DNA from: Photobacterium sanctipauli
Lineage (GTDB): Bacteria; Pseudomonadota; Gammaproteobacteria; Enterobacterales; Vibrionaceae
NCBI RefSeq assembly: GCF_003026495.1
Contig: NZ_PYMA01000006.1
Coordinates: 1-64,000 of the forward strand
Reading direction: 5' to 3'
Length of the DNA: 64,000 bases
The notes beneath the pieces were generated by a model. It saw only the letters and a program-made list of their open reading frames with translations, was not told where the DNA came from and did not search any database. This document shows positions 37,944 through 47,320 of this stretch, piece after piece. A program made the position numbers and the translations under genes. How positions within the stretch are numbered: position 1 is the stretch's first letter; every line of letters starts with the position of its first letter.

Positions 37944-38967
37944 GCTTTTTCACCAAGCTTAAATCATATTCATAAAATTCCCGATACCAAGTTACGAACT
38001 TATTTACTCCCTCTTTTATACCTACTTGGGGTTTATAGCCCGTTGCTTCAAACAAATCTTGAGTATCAGCATAAGTTTGGTACACATCACCTGGTTGCAT
38101 TTCGCGGAAGTTTTTATTAGCTTCAATGCCTAAAGCCGATTCAATTTCTTGAATAAAATCCATCAATTTAATAGGACTGCCATGACCAATATTATAGACA
38201 GCATAAGGCGCAGAGCTTGTCGCAGGTGTACCAGATTCTACTGTCCATTGTTCGTTGCAAGTAGGAATAACATCAGCAATACGTATCACACCTTCAACAA
38301 TGTCATCAATATAGGTAAAATCGCGCCACATATCACCATTATTATTAATATCGATAGTTTCACCATTAAGAATTTTTTTTGTAAAAATGAAAGGAGCCAT
38401 ATCTGGCCTCCCCCATGGGCCATAAACGGTAAAAAAACGAAGACCTGTAGTTGGAATTCCATACAAGTGTGAGTATGAATGGCTCATCAATTCATTGGAC
38501 TTTTTAGTAGCAGCATAAAGAGAAACAGGGTGATCTACAGAATCAGATGTCTCAAAAGGTGTTTTTGAATTTAGACCGTATACAGAACTTGATGAAGCAT
38601 ACACAAGGTGCTCAATATTATGATGACGACATGCTTCTAATATGTTTAGATGACCAATAAGATTAGAATCAGCATAGGCCATTGGATTATCAATTGAGTA
38701 ACGTACACCAGCTTGTGCCCCCAAATGGATAACACGTTCAAATGTAAATCGTTCAAATAAATTTTCAAGCGATTTTTTATCAGAAAAATCTAACTCAATA
38801 AAAGTAAAGCTTTCAGACGCAATTCGTCCGAGACGTGCAAACTTAAGATTAACATCATAGTAATCATTATTGTTGTCGATACCTACAACTTTATGACCTT
38901 TCTTAGTTAAAGACTCAATGACACGGCTCCCAATAAAGCCTGATGCACCTGTTACTAAATAATTCAT
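37936..38967 (-). CDS. UDP-glucuronate 4-epimerase-type NAD-dependent epimerase
   Basis: This extended SDR of about 343 residues has TGASGFIGSRV at the N-terminus, ASSSSVYG and the catalytic YAATKKSNEL motif. HLGAQAGVRYSIDNP and RFFTVYGPWGRPDMAPF are typical of UDP-glucuronate epimerases. It would convert UDP-GlcA from Ugd to UDP-GalA. The frame begins with a TTG at 38979; the ATG at 38967 is preferred because GGGAAAAG lies just upstream of it. It sits between a GT4-type transferase and the permease and overlaps the permease start. A 5-epimerase activity cannot be excluded. Confidence 0.87.
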   Translation of the reverse strand: MNYLVTGASGFIGSRVIESLTKKGHKVVGIDNNNDYYDVNLKFARLGRIASESFTFIELDFSDKKSLENLFERFTFERVIHLGAQAGVRYSIDNPMAYADSNLIGHLNILEACRHHNIEHLVYASSSSVYGLNSKTPFETSDSVDHPVSLYAATKKSNELMSHSYSHLYGIPTTGLRFFTVYGPWGRPDMAPFIFTKKILNGETIDINNNGDMWRDFTYIDDIVEGVIRIADVIPTCNEQWTVESGTPATSSAPYAVYNIGHGSPIKLMDFIQEIESALGIEANKNFREMQPGDVYQTYADTQDLFEATGYKPQVGIKEGVNKFVTWYREFYEYDLSLVKKHD

Positions 38968-38986
38968 TACTTTTCCCAATAATTGG

Positions 38987-40102
38987 CTAATTTGTTAACT
39001 TAATAATTGAAGATGTATATTTATCAATTACAATCAATTCATCAAATTGACGTTGCATTTTTTTTCTACTATTTAATCCCATTCTAATTCTTTCTGAATG
39101 AGACATATTAATAATTAAATCTAGCTTTTCAACAAGGCTTTCAGTACTTTTTGGAATGCATAAGAACCCGTTAATACCATCATCGACTGTTTCTCTACAC
39201 CCGACATTATCAGTCGTTACAATAGGTTTTCCCATTGCACCAGCTTCAAGTAATGTTTTAGGTACACCCTCTCTATAAAAAGAAGGCAATACTTGACAAT
39301 CAATTTTTGCGATTTCATTCTCCACACTATCTGAGGTTCCTAAATAGGTTACAATCCCCTCATCAACCCATTTTTTCATTTGAGATTCTGTTACAGCCGA
39401 AGGGTTATTGACCCCAAGAAAACCTAATAACTGAAATTCAACTTTGTGACCATATTTTAATTTTAGTTCTCTAGCAGCTTCAACATAATGTCCAACTCCC
39501 TTATCATATAGCATTCGAGCTATAAGCAGAAAGCGTACAATGCCATCATCAGGCGCTTCTGAAGCTTTAAACCTTGAAGTATCTACACCTGATCCTGGTA
39601 GCCTATCAGTATTATTAGGATTTATTAATTTTTCAGATATAAATAAATTCCTATCATCTTCGTTTTGAAAGAAAATTTTATCCGCTCTTGACTGACTAAT
39701 TTTATATAAAAACTTAGTCAAGTTAGACACAAGCCCATCACTGATAAAGACCATTCCAAGACCAGCTATATTGTTTATAACTTTAGCGCCACTAAATTTT
39801 GCAGCTAAAGTCCCATAGATATTATTCTTAGGTGTAAAGTTCAAAACAACAGCAGGCTTCTCGGTTCTATATATTTTGTAAAAATTAACAAAAGTAAGAA
39901 AATCAACAAAAGGATTTGTACCCCCTTGATCTATCTCGATATTTCTGTGTGTAGTCCCAAGGGAGGTAAGCTTTTGAACATATTCATCATGAGGTGCTAC
40001 TGTAATTACTTCATAACCCTCATCTAATAAAGCTTTGATTGTATTTTTTCTAAAGTTATATAAATACCAAGAAGTATTAGACGATATAACAATTTTCGTC
40101 AT
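38987..40102 (-). CDS. GT4-type glycosyltransferase (PglA/CapM-like)
   Basis: The 371-residue GT-B protein begins with a nucleotide-sugar transferase Rossmann half (SSNTSWYLYNFRKNTIKALL). It has the GT4 C-terminal signature YREGVPKTLLEAGAMGKPIV with the EX7E-type acidic pair. The segment NNIAGLGMVF and the start resemble capsule GT4 enzymes that add a sugar to an undecaprenyl-linked HexNAc. It would act on the cytoplasmic face of the inner membrane. The donor sugar is unknown; GalA or GlcA are candidates because the epimerase gene follows after 20 bp. Confidence 0.85.
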   Translation of the reverse strand: MTKIVISSNTSWYLYNFRKNTIKALLDEGYEVITVAPHDEYVQKLTSLGTTHRNIEIDQGGTNPFVDFLTFVNFYKIYRTEKPAVVLNFTPKNNIYGTLAAKFSGAKVINNIAGLGMVFISDGLVSNLTKFLYKISQSRADKIFFQNEDDRNLFISEKLINPNNTDRLPGSGVDTSRFKASEAPDDGIVRFLLIARMLYDKGVGHYVEAARELKLKYGHKVEFQLLGFLGVNNPSAVTESQMKKWVDEGIVTYLGTSDSVENEIAKIDCQVLPSFYREGVPKTLLEAGAMGKPIVTTDNVGCRETVDDGINGFLCIPKSTESLVEKLDLIINMSHSERIRMGLNSRKKMQRQFDELIVIDKYTSSIIKLTN

Positions 40103-40131
40103 AAATAAACCTAATAATTTTTAATGCAAGA

Positions 40132-41004
40132 CTACCAATAAGAACCTAATATCTTATCATAACACTTTGGACTAACAGGTTCCCAGCCACTTCCATGACA
40201 GAACGTCATTTCACCGAAGTATATATTACCATTAATTGAATACATATCTATTCGTACGTAATCAAAATCTTCAGCTAGTTTTTTTGCTTTATTAAGCATT
40301 GGAATAATAGAAGCCGGTAAAGTATAGTCATTAACCGATCCATACTTCGGTTGAATATTAAATGGTAGGATCTCACCATTCTCACTATATAGACTTCTTC
40401 TGTGATTAGTAAATCTTCCCTGATCTATCTGAATGATAACTCTCGATTCAGCTGAATTGAAAATATGAAATTTATAATCACATGGTATATTCCCAAAATC
40501 ATCCAACATTAGCTCTTCAATAAGTATCTGCGGCTTTTCAATGTCATAAAAATATTCATCAATTTTATGACCTATTTTATTGGTTACATACTTATTAAAA
40601 TCTTTTGTTAGCTTGGCTAGATCTTCAGATTTTTTATCGTAAATAATTTTAACATTTTTACCACCTCCACCATTACTTGTCTTTATAACAAATTGATTAG
40701 GCAAAGATGCAAAGTCACTTACTTGTATTTTTTCAAATTTTGCTATTAAAGGTATAAGATATTCGCTACCTATTTTTGTGCCGACATATTCTCTTACAGT
40801 ATACTTGTCAACAAATTTAGCATAATCAATTGATTTGGAACTTAATTTCCTAGATTGAATTTTTTCATTCCACGTCTTTGGATTTTTTAAATTACAGAAA
40901 TATCTATGAGTAATAAAAAAACGTAGCTTGATATAATTTCTTTTTCCAATAATAATTCTAATACAATCCCTGATCATATCATTAAAAACAGACATAAATT
41001 TCAA
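40132..41004 (-). CDS. TupA-like ATP-grasp ligase 2
   Basis: This 290-residue protein has the same layout as the ligase at 35731-36618. The N-terminal NPKTWNEKIQ segment is followed by the glycine-rich loop IKTSNGGGGKNVKI, then ILIEELMLDDFGNIPCDYK and the C-terminal RIDMYSINGNIYFGEMTF. The loop differs from copy 1 (GGGGKN against HGSGMN), and overall the two are diverged. That suggests two substrates, for example two amino acids or two uronate acceptors. It is flanked by glycosyltransferase genes in the wza operon. The amide-ligase role is inferred from the TupA family. Confidence 0.78.
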   Translation of the reverse strand: MKFMSVFNDMIRDCIRIIIGKRNYIKLRFFITHRYFCNLKNPKTWNEKIQSRKLSSKSIDYAKFVDKYTVREYVGTKIGSEYLIPLIAKFEKIQVSDFASLPNQFVIKTSNGGGGKNVKIIYDKKSEDLAKLTKDFNKYVTNKIGHKIDEYFYDIEKPQILIEELMLDDFGNIPCDYKFHIFNSAESRVIIQIDQGRFTNHRRSLYSENGEILPFNIQPKYGSVNDYTLPASIIPMLNKAKKLAEDFDYVRIDMYSINGNIYFGEMTFCHGSGWEPVSPKCYDKILGSYW

Positions 41005-41038
41005 TCATCCATAATTAAGCGATTTATGATGTAATTTT

Positions 41039-42151
41039 TTAAATTAAACACTTCTCAAATTCTTCTACAAAGCTATCATTAGAAAACTTCATATTAGCAT
41101 ATTTTGATCTATAATTTTTTGCAGATAAAGAAAAATTACTAATATTTTGCATAGTAGATAAAACATCAGAAGCAACTGTACAGGAATCAGCTTTATATAT
41201 ATAGCCAAGGTATTTGTCAGTAATAATATCATTAATACCTTCAACCTCAGACGATATAACAAAATTCCCCATTTTAAGTGCTTCAATAACAGATCTTGGA
41301 AGTCCTTCTCGTTTAGAACTAAAGAAAAAGATATCTCCACTATTTAATAACTCAAAAATATCTTTTCGAAAGCCTAAAAAATTTACTTTACCTTTAAGTA
41401 ATTTTGAATTGCTAACATAACTAGCCAACTTTTCTTTGTATAAACTATTACCTACCTCACCACCTATTATGTTAAGTTCAAAATCATTAAAACCTTTTAA
41501 AGAAACTTCATCCAGTATCTCAAGTATTTGTAACTGATTTTTTCTCTCGCAAAGCGAACCAACCGTATTAATAACCAGTTTTGAAGATAATTGTTTTGGC
41601 ATTAAGTTTACCGTATCGAATCCTGTGTTAACAACGAACACATTTTCACACTTGATACTTCTGAAAGATTCTTCACAATCTGAAGATACAAATGCTATTG
41701 ATTTGCAAAATCGGCTGAAAAAGTCATTTAATCTGATATTTCTTTCCTTAATTCTAACATACCAAACCAACTTATTTCTGATAAGTGGAAGAATAGGAAA
41801 TAAGTAAACAAAAAGGCGAATATCATTAAAACAAACATAATCATATTGTTTTAATTTACTAAAATTTTTAAATAAATATATCCAATTAAAAATAGCTAAA
41901 ATTAATATTTTAACCTTATTGAATATATTGGAATTACCAATAGGTTTTAACGAACTTGATAGTAATAAAATAGGGTCGCATTCTAAATTGTTTTTTTTTG
42001 CCTCTAATAACGTCTCACTTTCAGCAATAGAACCTATTGACACTTGATAGTCTTTTCCATCCAATAACTTTGCAAGATGAAGCATACTTTTTTGAGCACC
42101 ATATAGGCTACCGACATAACTATCAATGAAAATTAATTTTTTTTTATTCAT
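41039..42151 (-). CDS. GT4-type glycosyltransferase
   Basis: The 370-residue protein has a GT-B fold pattern with a C-terminal GT4 signature: KREGLPRSVIEALKMGNFVISSEV-type segment, here split around positions 280-300, with the nucleotide-binding acidic residues. The N-terminal MNKKKLIFIDSYVGSLYGAQKS is typical of exopolysaccharide transferases. Codons 2-5 contain a run of nine As (42138-42146), which can slip. The acceptor and donor are not predictable. It lies between a second GT4 gene and TupA-like ligase 2 in the operon. Confidence 0.83.
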   Translation of the reverse strand: MNKKKLIFIDSYVGSLYGAQKSMLHLAKLLDGKDYQVSIGSIAESETLLEAKKNNLECDPILLLSSSLKPIGNSNIFNKVKILILAIFNWIYLFKNFSKLKQYDYVCFNDIRLFVYLFPILPLIRNKLVWYVRIKERNIRLNDFFSRFCKSIAFVSSDCEESFRSIKCENVFVVNTGFDTVNLMPKQLSSKLVINTVGSLCERKNQLQILEILDEVSLKGFNDFELNIIGGEVGNSLYKEKLASYVSNSKLLKGKVNFLGFRKDIFELLNSGDIFFFSSKREGLPRSVIEALKMGNFVISSEVEGINDIITDKYLGYIYKADSCTVASDVLSTMQNISNFSLSAKNYRSKYANMKFSNDSFVEEFEKCLI

Positions 42152-42158
42152 AATATGC

Positions 42159-43256
42159 TTACTTCAATATTAAATCTAAATAGTTTTTACAAACATTGCT
42201 TGTTAGATAGTCAAATGACATTCTTTGAAGTTTGACTCTTTCACAATATGTAATTCCGTTACATATCATTTCTTTGTACGCACTTGAATATAATTCAGGA
42301 TCTCTAGAATCAATTAGTTTAATATAATCGCTTTCTTTTAATATGTAACTGGGACCACCAGGACATAGAGAACTCACGATAGGAATTCCGCACGATAAAG
42401 CTTCGACTAAAACATTACCGAAACCTTCCCATTTAGAAGTTAAAACAAACAAATCCGAATTCAATAGATCTAGTTTTACTTTGTCACTATAACCACAAAA
42501 TTCAATATGCGATTCAATATTAAGATCGCTTGCTAGAGCCTTCAGCTTAGATTCAAAACTACCCTCTCCATATATTTTTAATTTAAAGTTAGAATAGATA
42601 GCCTTAAGATGATAAACCGATTGTAACATCAACTCATAATCTTTTTGTAATTCAAGCCTGCCGATAGCAATTATTTGTTTAACGTTTTTGCTATCTTTTT
42701 TATTTAATTTTGGAATATCACTGAGAACAGGGTTCGGAAGTACCTTTACTGAATTCGTATTGATTCGTCTATTTAAAAATAAAATATCATTTTTTGTATC
42801 TGGCGAATTAGCAAGTATTTTTTCTGCTTTTGGATAAATCAACTTACATAATAAATCTATTAGTCTGGACTTATATCCGTTGTTGTGTTTTGCATTAGTA
42901 AAAGTATTTGCCTCTCTTAATGTCCAATTATATTCATTATATAAAAAACGGCTTAGACCAACGATAATATTTGCACCACGAACAGTGCTCATTAAGTGAC
43001 TAATTTTATTTTCTTTTAAAGTCCTTGCTAATAAAAAAGGCGCGTATAGCATTTTAGTACTGTCAAGAGGAATGACTTTGACTCTATCATCCAGAAAGTT
43101 TAAATTTGGTCCAATCTTGTCTTTTAAAATTAAGCATACTTCAAAATTTTCTGATATTAAATAGTTTGCTAAATTCACGAAAACTTTCTCAGCACCGCCC
43201 CCCTTCATTGAAGGTATAAATAGACCAATTTTCGCATTATTCATTTTTTTCACCAT
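42159..43256 (-). CDS. GT4-type glycosyltransferase (PglH-like)
   Basis: This 365-residue GT4 protein has the N-terminal SMKGGGAEKVFVNLANYL motif common in PglH, RfaG and similar enzymes, and the C-terminal SKWEGFGNVLVEALSCGIPI signature with its acidic pair. It transfers a sugar from a nucleotide donor to the growing lipid-linked repeat unit. The frame begins at 43256; the ATG four codons further on (43244) is an alternative. Either start overlaps the end of wzy, so the genes are coupled. Confidence 0.86.
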   Translation of the reverse strand: MVKKMNNAKIGLFIPSMKGGGAEKVFVNLANYLISENFEVCLILKDKIGPNLNFLDDRVKVIPLDSTKMLYAPFLLARTLKENKISHLMSTVRGANIIVGLSRFLYNEYNWTLREANTFTNAKHNNGYKSRLIDLLCKLIYPKAEKILANSPDTKNDILFLNRRINTNSVKVLPNPVLSDIPKLNKKDSKNVKQIIAIGRLELQKDYELMLQSVYHLKAIYSNFKLKIYGEGSFESKLKALASDLNIESHIEFCGYSDKVKLDLLNSDLFVLTSKWEGFGNVLVEALSCGIPIVSSLCPGGPSYILKESDYIKLIDSRDPELYSSAYKEMICNGITYCERVKLQRMSFDYLTSNVCKNYLDLILK

Positions 43257-44586
43257 ATTTCAAAATAGTAACCATAAATATGACTGGCACAATAATCTGT
43301 ATCCAAGAATAGAATGATGTTGTTTCTGGATTAAAATAGAATAATGTCAGTATATATAACAAACCGGAAAATGTGTCCTTTTTCTTCGATTGATGGTAGG
43401 ACCATAATATTTTAAGGAAAACGCCCCAAAACAAACCAACAATTATTACGCCAAAAACTCCGAAATTCCAATATGACTCACCAACTACACCAGGCGGGAT
43501 CGCAGTATCATCCCTGCTGTAATTTTCAACCGCATTCAACTTACCAACACCTTGAGGTTTATTTGGATATATGCTTCTTGGAATTGGTGCAAATAACCAG
43601 TTAATATATGTCTCTCCATACTTCAACTGAGACCTATCCCCCAAAAAGTGAAAAATTGGATATACACCATTAATGTAACCAACAGTTCTTTCACTTCTCT
43701 CTTTAAAAATTGAGCTGACAGATTCACTCAGATTAACTTTGGCTTCATATTCTTCACCACTACTCCTAAGACCTGATAATGTTGCAAAGAGAATCAGTAA
43801 AGATAGTACACCAAATATAGAGTATTTAATATTTAATTTGTTCCCGTTATAAAGATATATAACAGCGATAAAAATCAAATAATAAGCAACCCCGCTTCTT
43901 GAACCAGTTAATAAAAAAATCGAAGCTAATGATGACAAGCATAGAATAAAAACAATTACTTTATTAGTGTAATTGCCTTTAGATAGTGCATGAAAAGCAA
44001 TAAAACTAACTGGTATAATTATTTGCCCTAGAAAAACCCAAGTACCTCCTAACACATTTGTTATTCTTTCATCACCACTAAATGATCTTAAGTATAAAAG
44101 ACTATTCAACCCACCTTTTGCAATAAATACTGAAAGGCAAAACACATTAAATAAAAAGCCTATAATAAAAAAGCAATCAAGTTTATTTGCTCTAATTTTG
44201 TAATAAGGTGCATTTTTAAATTTAATATTCGGTGTTATTAGATAAGAGAACAATGTTGAAATGTTAAAAATTGAAAATAATATTAGATAAAAAATCAAAT
44301 AATTATTCAATTCAATTTTTGACAAATAACCTGAAAGTAGAACATGTTCATCTATTCCAAACACATAACCGTAAATGGAAGGAAAGAACATGAAACCTAA
44401 CGTTAATAGTGATTTAAAAATTATAGGTTGATAAAAGTCTTCATAATTAAAAATAACGGCAGGAAGAGCTATAGATAATAAAAACACAAATGAAGCTATA
44501 TATACAAGATTGTTTACATTATCTAGTAAATACAGCGGCAGATATAAAAGTATAGCTATAATAAAAATAAGATTTGTTTTATTCAT
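43237..44586 (-). CDS. wzy: Wzy-type repeat-unit polymerase
   Basis: The 449-residue protein is a polytopic membrane protein with about 12 hydrophobic helices. It has a large periplasmic loop (about residues 275-345) containing GVYPIFHFLGDRSQLKYGETY and the segment PRSIYPNKPQGVG. This layout and the ...GSRSG... motif fit the oligosaccharide repeat-unit polymerase family. Wzy joins lipid-linked repeat units at the periplasmic face of the inner membrane, after Wzx export and under Wza/Wzc control. Sequence is poorly conserved in this family, so the call rests on topology, length and operon position. Confidence 0.82.
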   Translation of the reverse strand: MNKTNLIFIIAILLYLPLYLLDNVNNLVYIASFVFLLSIALPAVIFNYEDFYQPIIFKSLLTLGFMFFPSIYGYVFGIDEHVLLSGYLSKIELNNYLIFYLILFSIFNISTLFSYLITPNIKFKNAPYYKIRANKLDCFFIIGFLFNVFCLSVFIAKGGLNSLLYLRSFSGDERITNVLGGTWVFLGQIIIPVSFIAFHALSKGNYTNKVIVFILCLSSLASIFLLTGSRSGVAYYLIFIAVIYLYNGNKLNIKYSIFGVLSLLILFATLSGLRSSGEEYEAKVNLSESVSSIFKERSERTVGYINGVYPIFHFLGDRSQLKYGETYINWLFAPIPRSIYPNKPQGVGKLNAVENYSRDDTAIPPGVVGESYWNFGVFGVIIVGLFWGVFLKILWSYHQSKKKDTFSGLLYILTLFYFNPETTSFYSWIQIIVPVIFMVTILKYGEKNE

Positions 44587-44589
44587 GCG

Positions 44590-45677
44590 TCAAAGAATTT
44601 TTTCTATAAAATTTTTTGTTTTATTATCAATTATTTCAACTCCCCAAACCTTTAAAATATTTATTCTATTTTTCAATTTATCCTCATCAGATAAAACTTT
44701 ATAAAATTCATCAGGTTCTAATTCAAATTTATTGATAGAGAATACTTTAATTTTATTTTTAGTTAAGAACTCATATGTAGGACACTCTTCTCGAAGAAAA
44801 ACTCTCATTCCAATATAAATATTAAATATAATATTACCTAATGCTTGTTGACGAATGTGATTCATGAATACAGTATCACACGAGCTTATAAGTTCAATAT
44901 ACTCATCATATTCAAGAAACTCTTCTACTAAATTAATATTCGATAGATTATTATCACTAATATATTTTTTTACCACTTCGCAATAGGATTTAGACCCATA
45001 ACTCATTGGCATTATAATATCTCTTTGTAGGTTAGATCCTGTTAACTTAACTAACGCATCTATATGATTATTTTCAATTGTTGAACTATTACCTAATAAA
45101 ATTTATTCCCACTAATCTTTATATTTTTATTGGGTACAAAATCTTTTTCTATCGTACCATAATTCCAATCTAAATATTTATACTTTGTTAATTCCCCCCT
45201 ATACTCTTCTTTTAACACTGGAGCAAAATGAGTTATTCTTTTTAATAAAGAACTCTTCATCAATAAGAAAAAAAACTCTCTAATTTTATTTATAGTATTG
45301 CGTTCACCTTTTAATGATTTAATTTTTCTTTTAGTTACTGGTAGAGTTAACTCTGATTCTTTACATAAATAGTCATAGTAATCTCTACCCCATCCAATCC
45401 ATACTAATGGTGTTTCTTTCTTTGAGAACAATAAAATTGGATAAAATATTGGGAGAAGAGAGTGCAGAACTAAAACATCAGCGTTACGAATTTTATTAAT
45501 ATACTTAGGGTTGAAAAGGTCAATAAAACTCACTTTAAATGCATTACAATATTTAACTTTTAACTTATTTGAATTTGAGTAAACTAAAACCTCGTTGCAA
45601 CCCGGCCAAACTCTCTCAAATGAATTAACACCCATATCGATAAATTTTTCATCTACTGCTAAATGTAATATTTTCAA
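44590..45677 (-). pseudogene. WecF-like (GT56) glycosyltransferase gene split by a one-base frameshift
   Basis: Two adjacent frames together make one protein of about 362 residues, the length of WecF (TDP-Fuc4NAc transferase, GT56). The upstream part (45093-45677, 194 codons, TTG start overlapping the acetyltransferase stop) includes PLVWIGWGRDYYDY. The downstream part (44590-45012) carries MPMSYGSKSY and FMNHIRQQALGNI. Reading the -1 frame across the junction restores LLGNSSTIENNHIDAL, the conserved WecF GNS segment. The break lies at about 45098-45106 and is explained by one missing A in the coding strand (AATAAATTTT instead of AATAAAATTTT). It would transfer a 4-acetamido-4,6-dideoxyhexose, fitting the dTDP sugar genes upstream. 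It may be a true mutation or a sequencing error. Confidence 0.8.
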
Positions 45678-46228
45678 TCAAATTCACCTATAAGTTTTAA
45701 CAAGTCCTTTTTCCTTTCGGATATCTTAATTGCAGGTGTACCTGCAAATATTTCAAACTCTGGTACATTATTTTTTACCAAGGACAATGCACCTATAGCA
45801 GCTCCACTTGAAATAGTTACGCCTGGTAATACAACGCAACCAGAACCAATAATAACATGTTTGCCAAGAGTAACTGGCGAAGATAAAACATTAGTTAGAT
45901 CAGCTGGCATAGTTGGATTTGTCAAGAAAGATCCACTAAAATCATCCGTACTGGAATAGATTGCAACTTTTGAAGAAATATTTGCATAATCATCTACATT
46001 AATTTCTCCAGCACCTATTAATGAACTATAGACAGCTATGTGTACATTTCGACCAATATTTATTCCACCCACTCCAGCAGATAAAACACAGAAGTCATCT
46101 ATTCTTGTATTATCACCAATCGATATTTTACTAATACCATAAAAGCTAGCCTTGTTTGATATTTGCACATTATCGCCAACAGCCTTGAAGCCAAGGTTTT
46201 TTAACTCTAATTTTGTGTAAAATGACAA
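45674..46228 (-). CDS. Hexapeptide-repeat sugar O/N-acetyltransferase (VioB/FdtC/WbbJ-like)
   Basis: The 184-residue protein is a left-handed beta-helix acyltransferase. Imperfect hexapeptides run from about residue 20 to 165, with the C-terminal IIGSGCVVLPGVTISSGAAIG and the closing FAGTPAIKI motif typical of this family. It overlaps the aminotransferase gene closely (adjacent stop and start), and therefore probably acetylates the dTDP-4-amino-4,6-dideoxyhexose made by that enzyme, as VioB does in E. coli O7. An O-acetyltransferase role cannot be ruled out. Confidence 0.82.
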   Translation of the reverse strand: MSFYTKLELKNLGFKAVGDNVQISNKASFYGISKISIGDNTRIDDFCVLSAGVGGINIGRNVHIAVYSSLIGAGEINVDDYANISSKVAIYSSTDDFSGSFLTNPTMPADLTNVLSSPVTLGKHVIIGSGCVVLPGVTISSGAAIGALSLVKNNVPEFEIFAGTPAIKISERKKDLLKLIGEFD

Positions 46229-47320
46229 TTAAGATTCCTCCATGACATTAATAATATAATCTATATCAGAGAAATTTAGTTCACTATGTAATGGTAGGCA
46301 TAAAATTGAATTAGATATATCTTCTGCATTTTTAAGGTTTAGCTTCCTACTTTTAGCGAACCCTTCGAAATCAGATACCAATGGATAAAAATACTTTCTT
46401 GCAATTACACCATTATTTTGTAGCCGTTTAAGAACTTCATCACGTTTTTCTAATCCACCGCTTACAAAAACTGGAAAGTAAGAATAGTTATATTGCACAT
46501 CGTTTCGTTTAATAGGCAATGATAAAAATTCAGAATCAATCAATTTATCAGCATAATATGAAGATAGTTCTTTTCTTTTTAAAATAGACTGATCAATTAC
46601 TTTTAGTGAAGCCAAACCAAATGCACACTGTATTTCATTTAATTTAGCATTTATTCCTACTTCAGGTAGAGATTCAACAGATTCAAATCCAAAGTTTTTC
46701 AACTGATCAATTTTGTTTTTAAGCTCTAAACTATTGCATACTACAGCTCCACCTTCTATTGTTGAGTATGTTTTCGTCGCATGAAAACTTAAAATGGAAC
46801 AATCGCCCCAATTTAAGATTGATTCTTCATTAACTCTAACATTAAATGCATGTGCTGCATCATAGATTAATTTCAAGCCATGCCTTTCAGCAATTTGATT
46901 CAACTTTTCATTATTGCAAGGTTCTCCGTAAACATGAACAGGAAGAATTGCTGAAGTATATTTTGTAATAGCTTTTTCAACTTCAGCGTAATCCAAATTC
47001 ATTGTTATCGGATCTATATCTACAAAAACAGGTTTTAAATTGTTCCATAGAACTGAATTTGCTGTTGCTGTGAAGGTATATGGTGTTGTAATTACTTCAC
47101 CCTTAAGGTTAAGGGCTTGTAGGGCTGTAATTAATGCTAATGTACCATTGGAAAACAATGAAATGTATTTAACATCAAGATAGTCACAAAGTTCATCTTC
47201 TAACCTTTTATGTAGCTCACCATTATTCGTTAGCCATTTATTATCCCATGCAATTTTCGATAATTCCATAAACTCTTCAAAAGAAGGAAGAAGTGGACTG
47301 CTAACATTTATATTTTTCAT
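46229..47320 (-). CDS. DegT/DnrJ/EryC1 aminotransferase, VioA-like (dTDP-4-keto-6-deoxyglucose)
   Basis: This 363-residue PLP enzyme has the cofactor aspartate in YDAAHAF (Asp154) and the catalytic Lys183 in SFHATKTYSTIEGG, the sugar aminotransferase signature. Segments such as SLFSNGTLALITALQAL and GEVITTPYTFTATANSVLW resemble VioA, which makes dTDP-4-amino-4,6-dideoxy-D-glucose. RmlA and RmlB encoded upstream provide dTDP-4-keto-6-deoxyglucose, and no 3,4-ketoisomerase (FdtA/QdtA) is present, which favours a 4-amino product. The start overlaps the wzx end by 20 bp. Confidence 0.85.
   Translation of the reverse strand: MKNINVSSPLLPSFEEFMELSKIAWDNKWLTNNGELHKRLEDELCDYLDVKYISLFSNGTLALITALQALNLKGEVITTPYTFTATANSVLWNNLKPVFVDIDPITMNLDYAEVEKAITKYTSAILPVHVYGEPCNNEKLNQIAERHGLKLIYDAAHAFNVRVNEESILNWGDCSILSFHATKTYSTIEGGAVVCNSLELKNKIDQLKNFGFESVESLPEVGINAKLNEIQCAFGLASLKVIDQSILKRKELSSYYADKLIDSEFLSLPIKRNDVQYNYSYFPVFVSGGLEKRDEVLKRLQNNGVIARKYFYPLVSDFEGFAKSRKLNLKNAEDISNSILCLPLHSELNFSDIDYIINVMEES

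Noticed and set aside
45093-45110. Programmed -1 ribosomal frameshift at the WecF-like gene
   Set aside because: No canonical X-XXY-YYZ heptamer is in the correct phase and no strong downstream structure is seen; a simple deletion or sequencing error is more likely.
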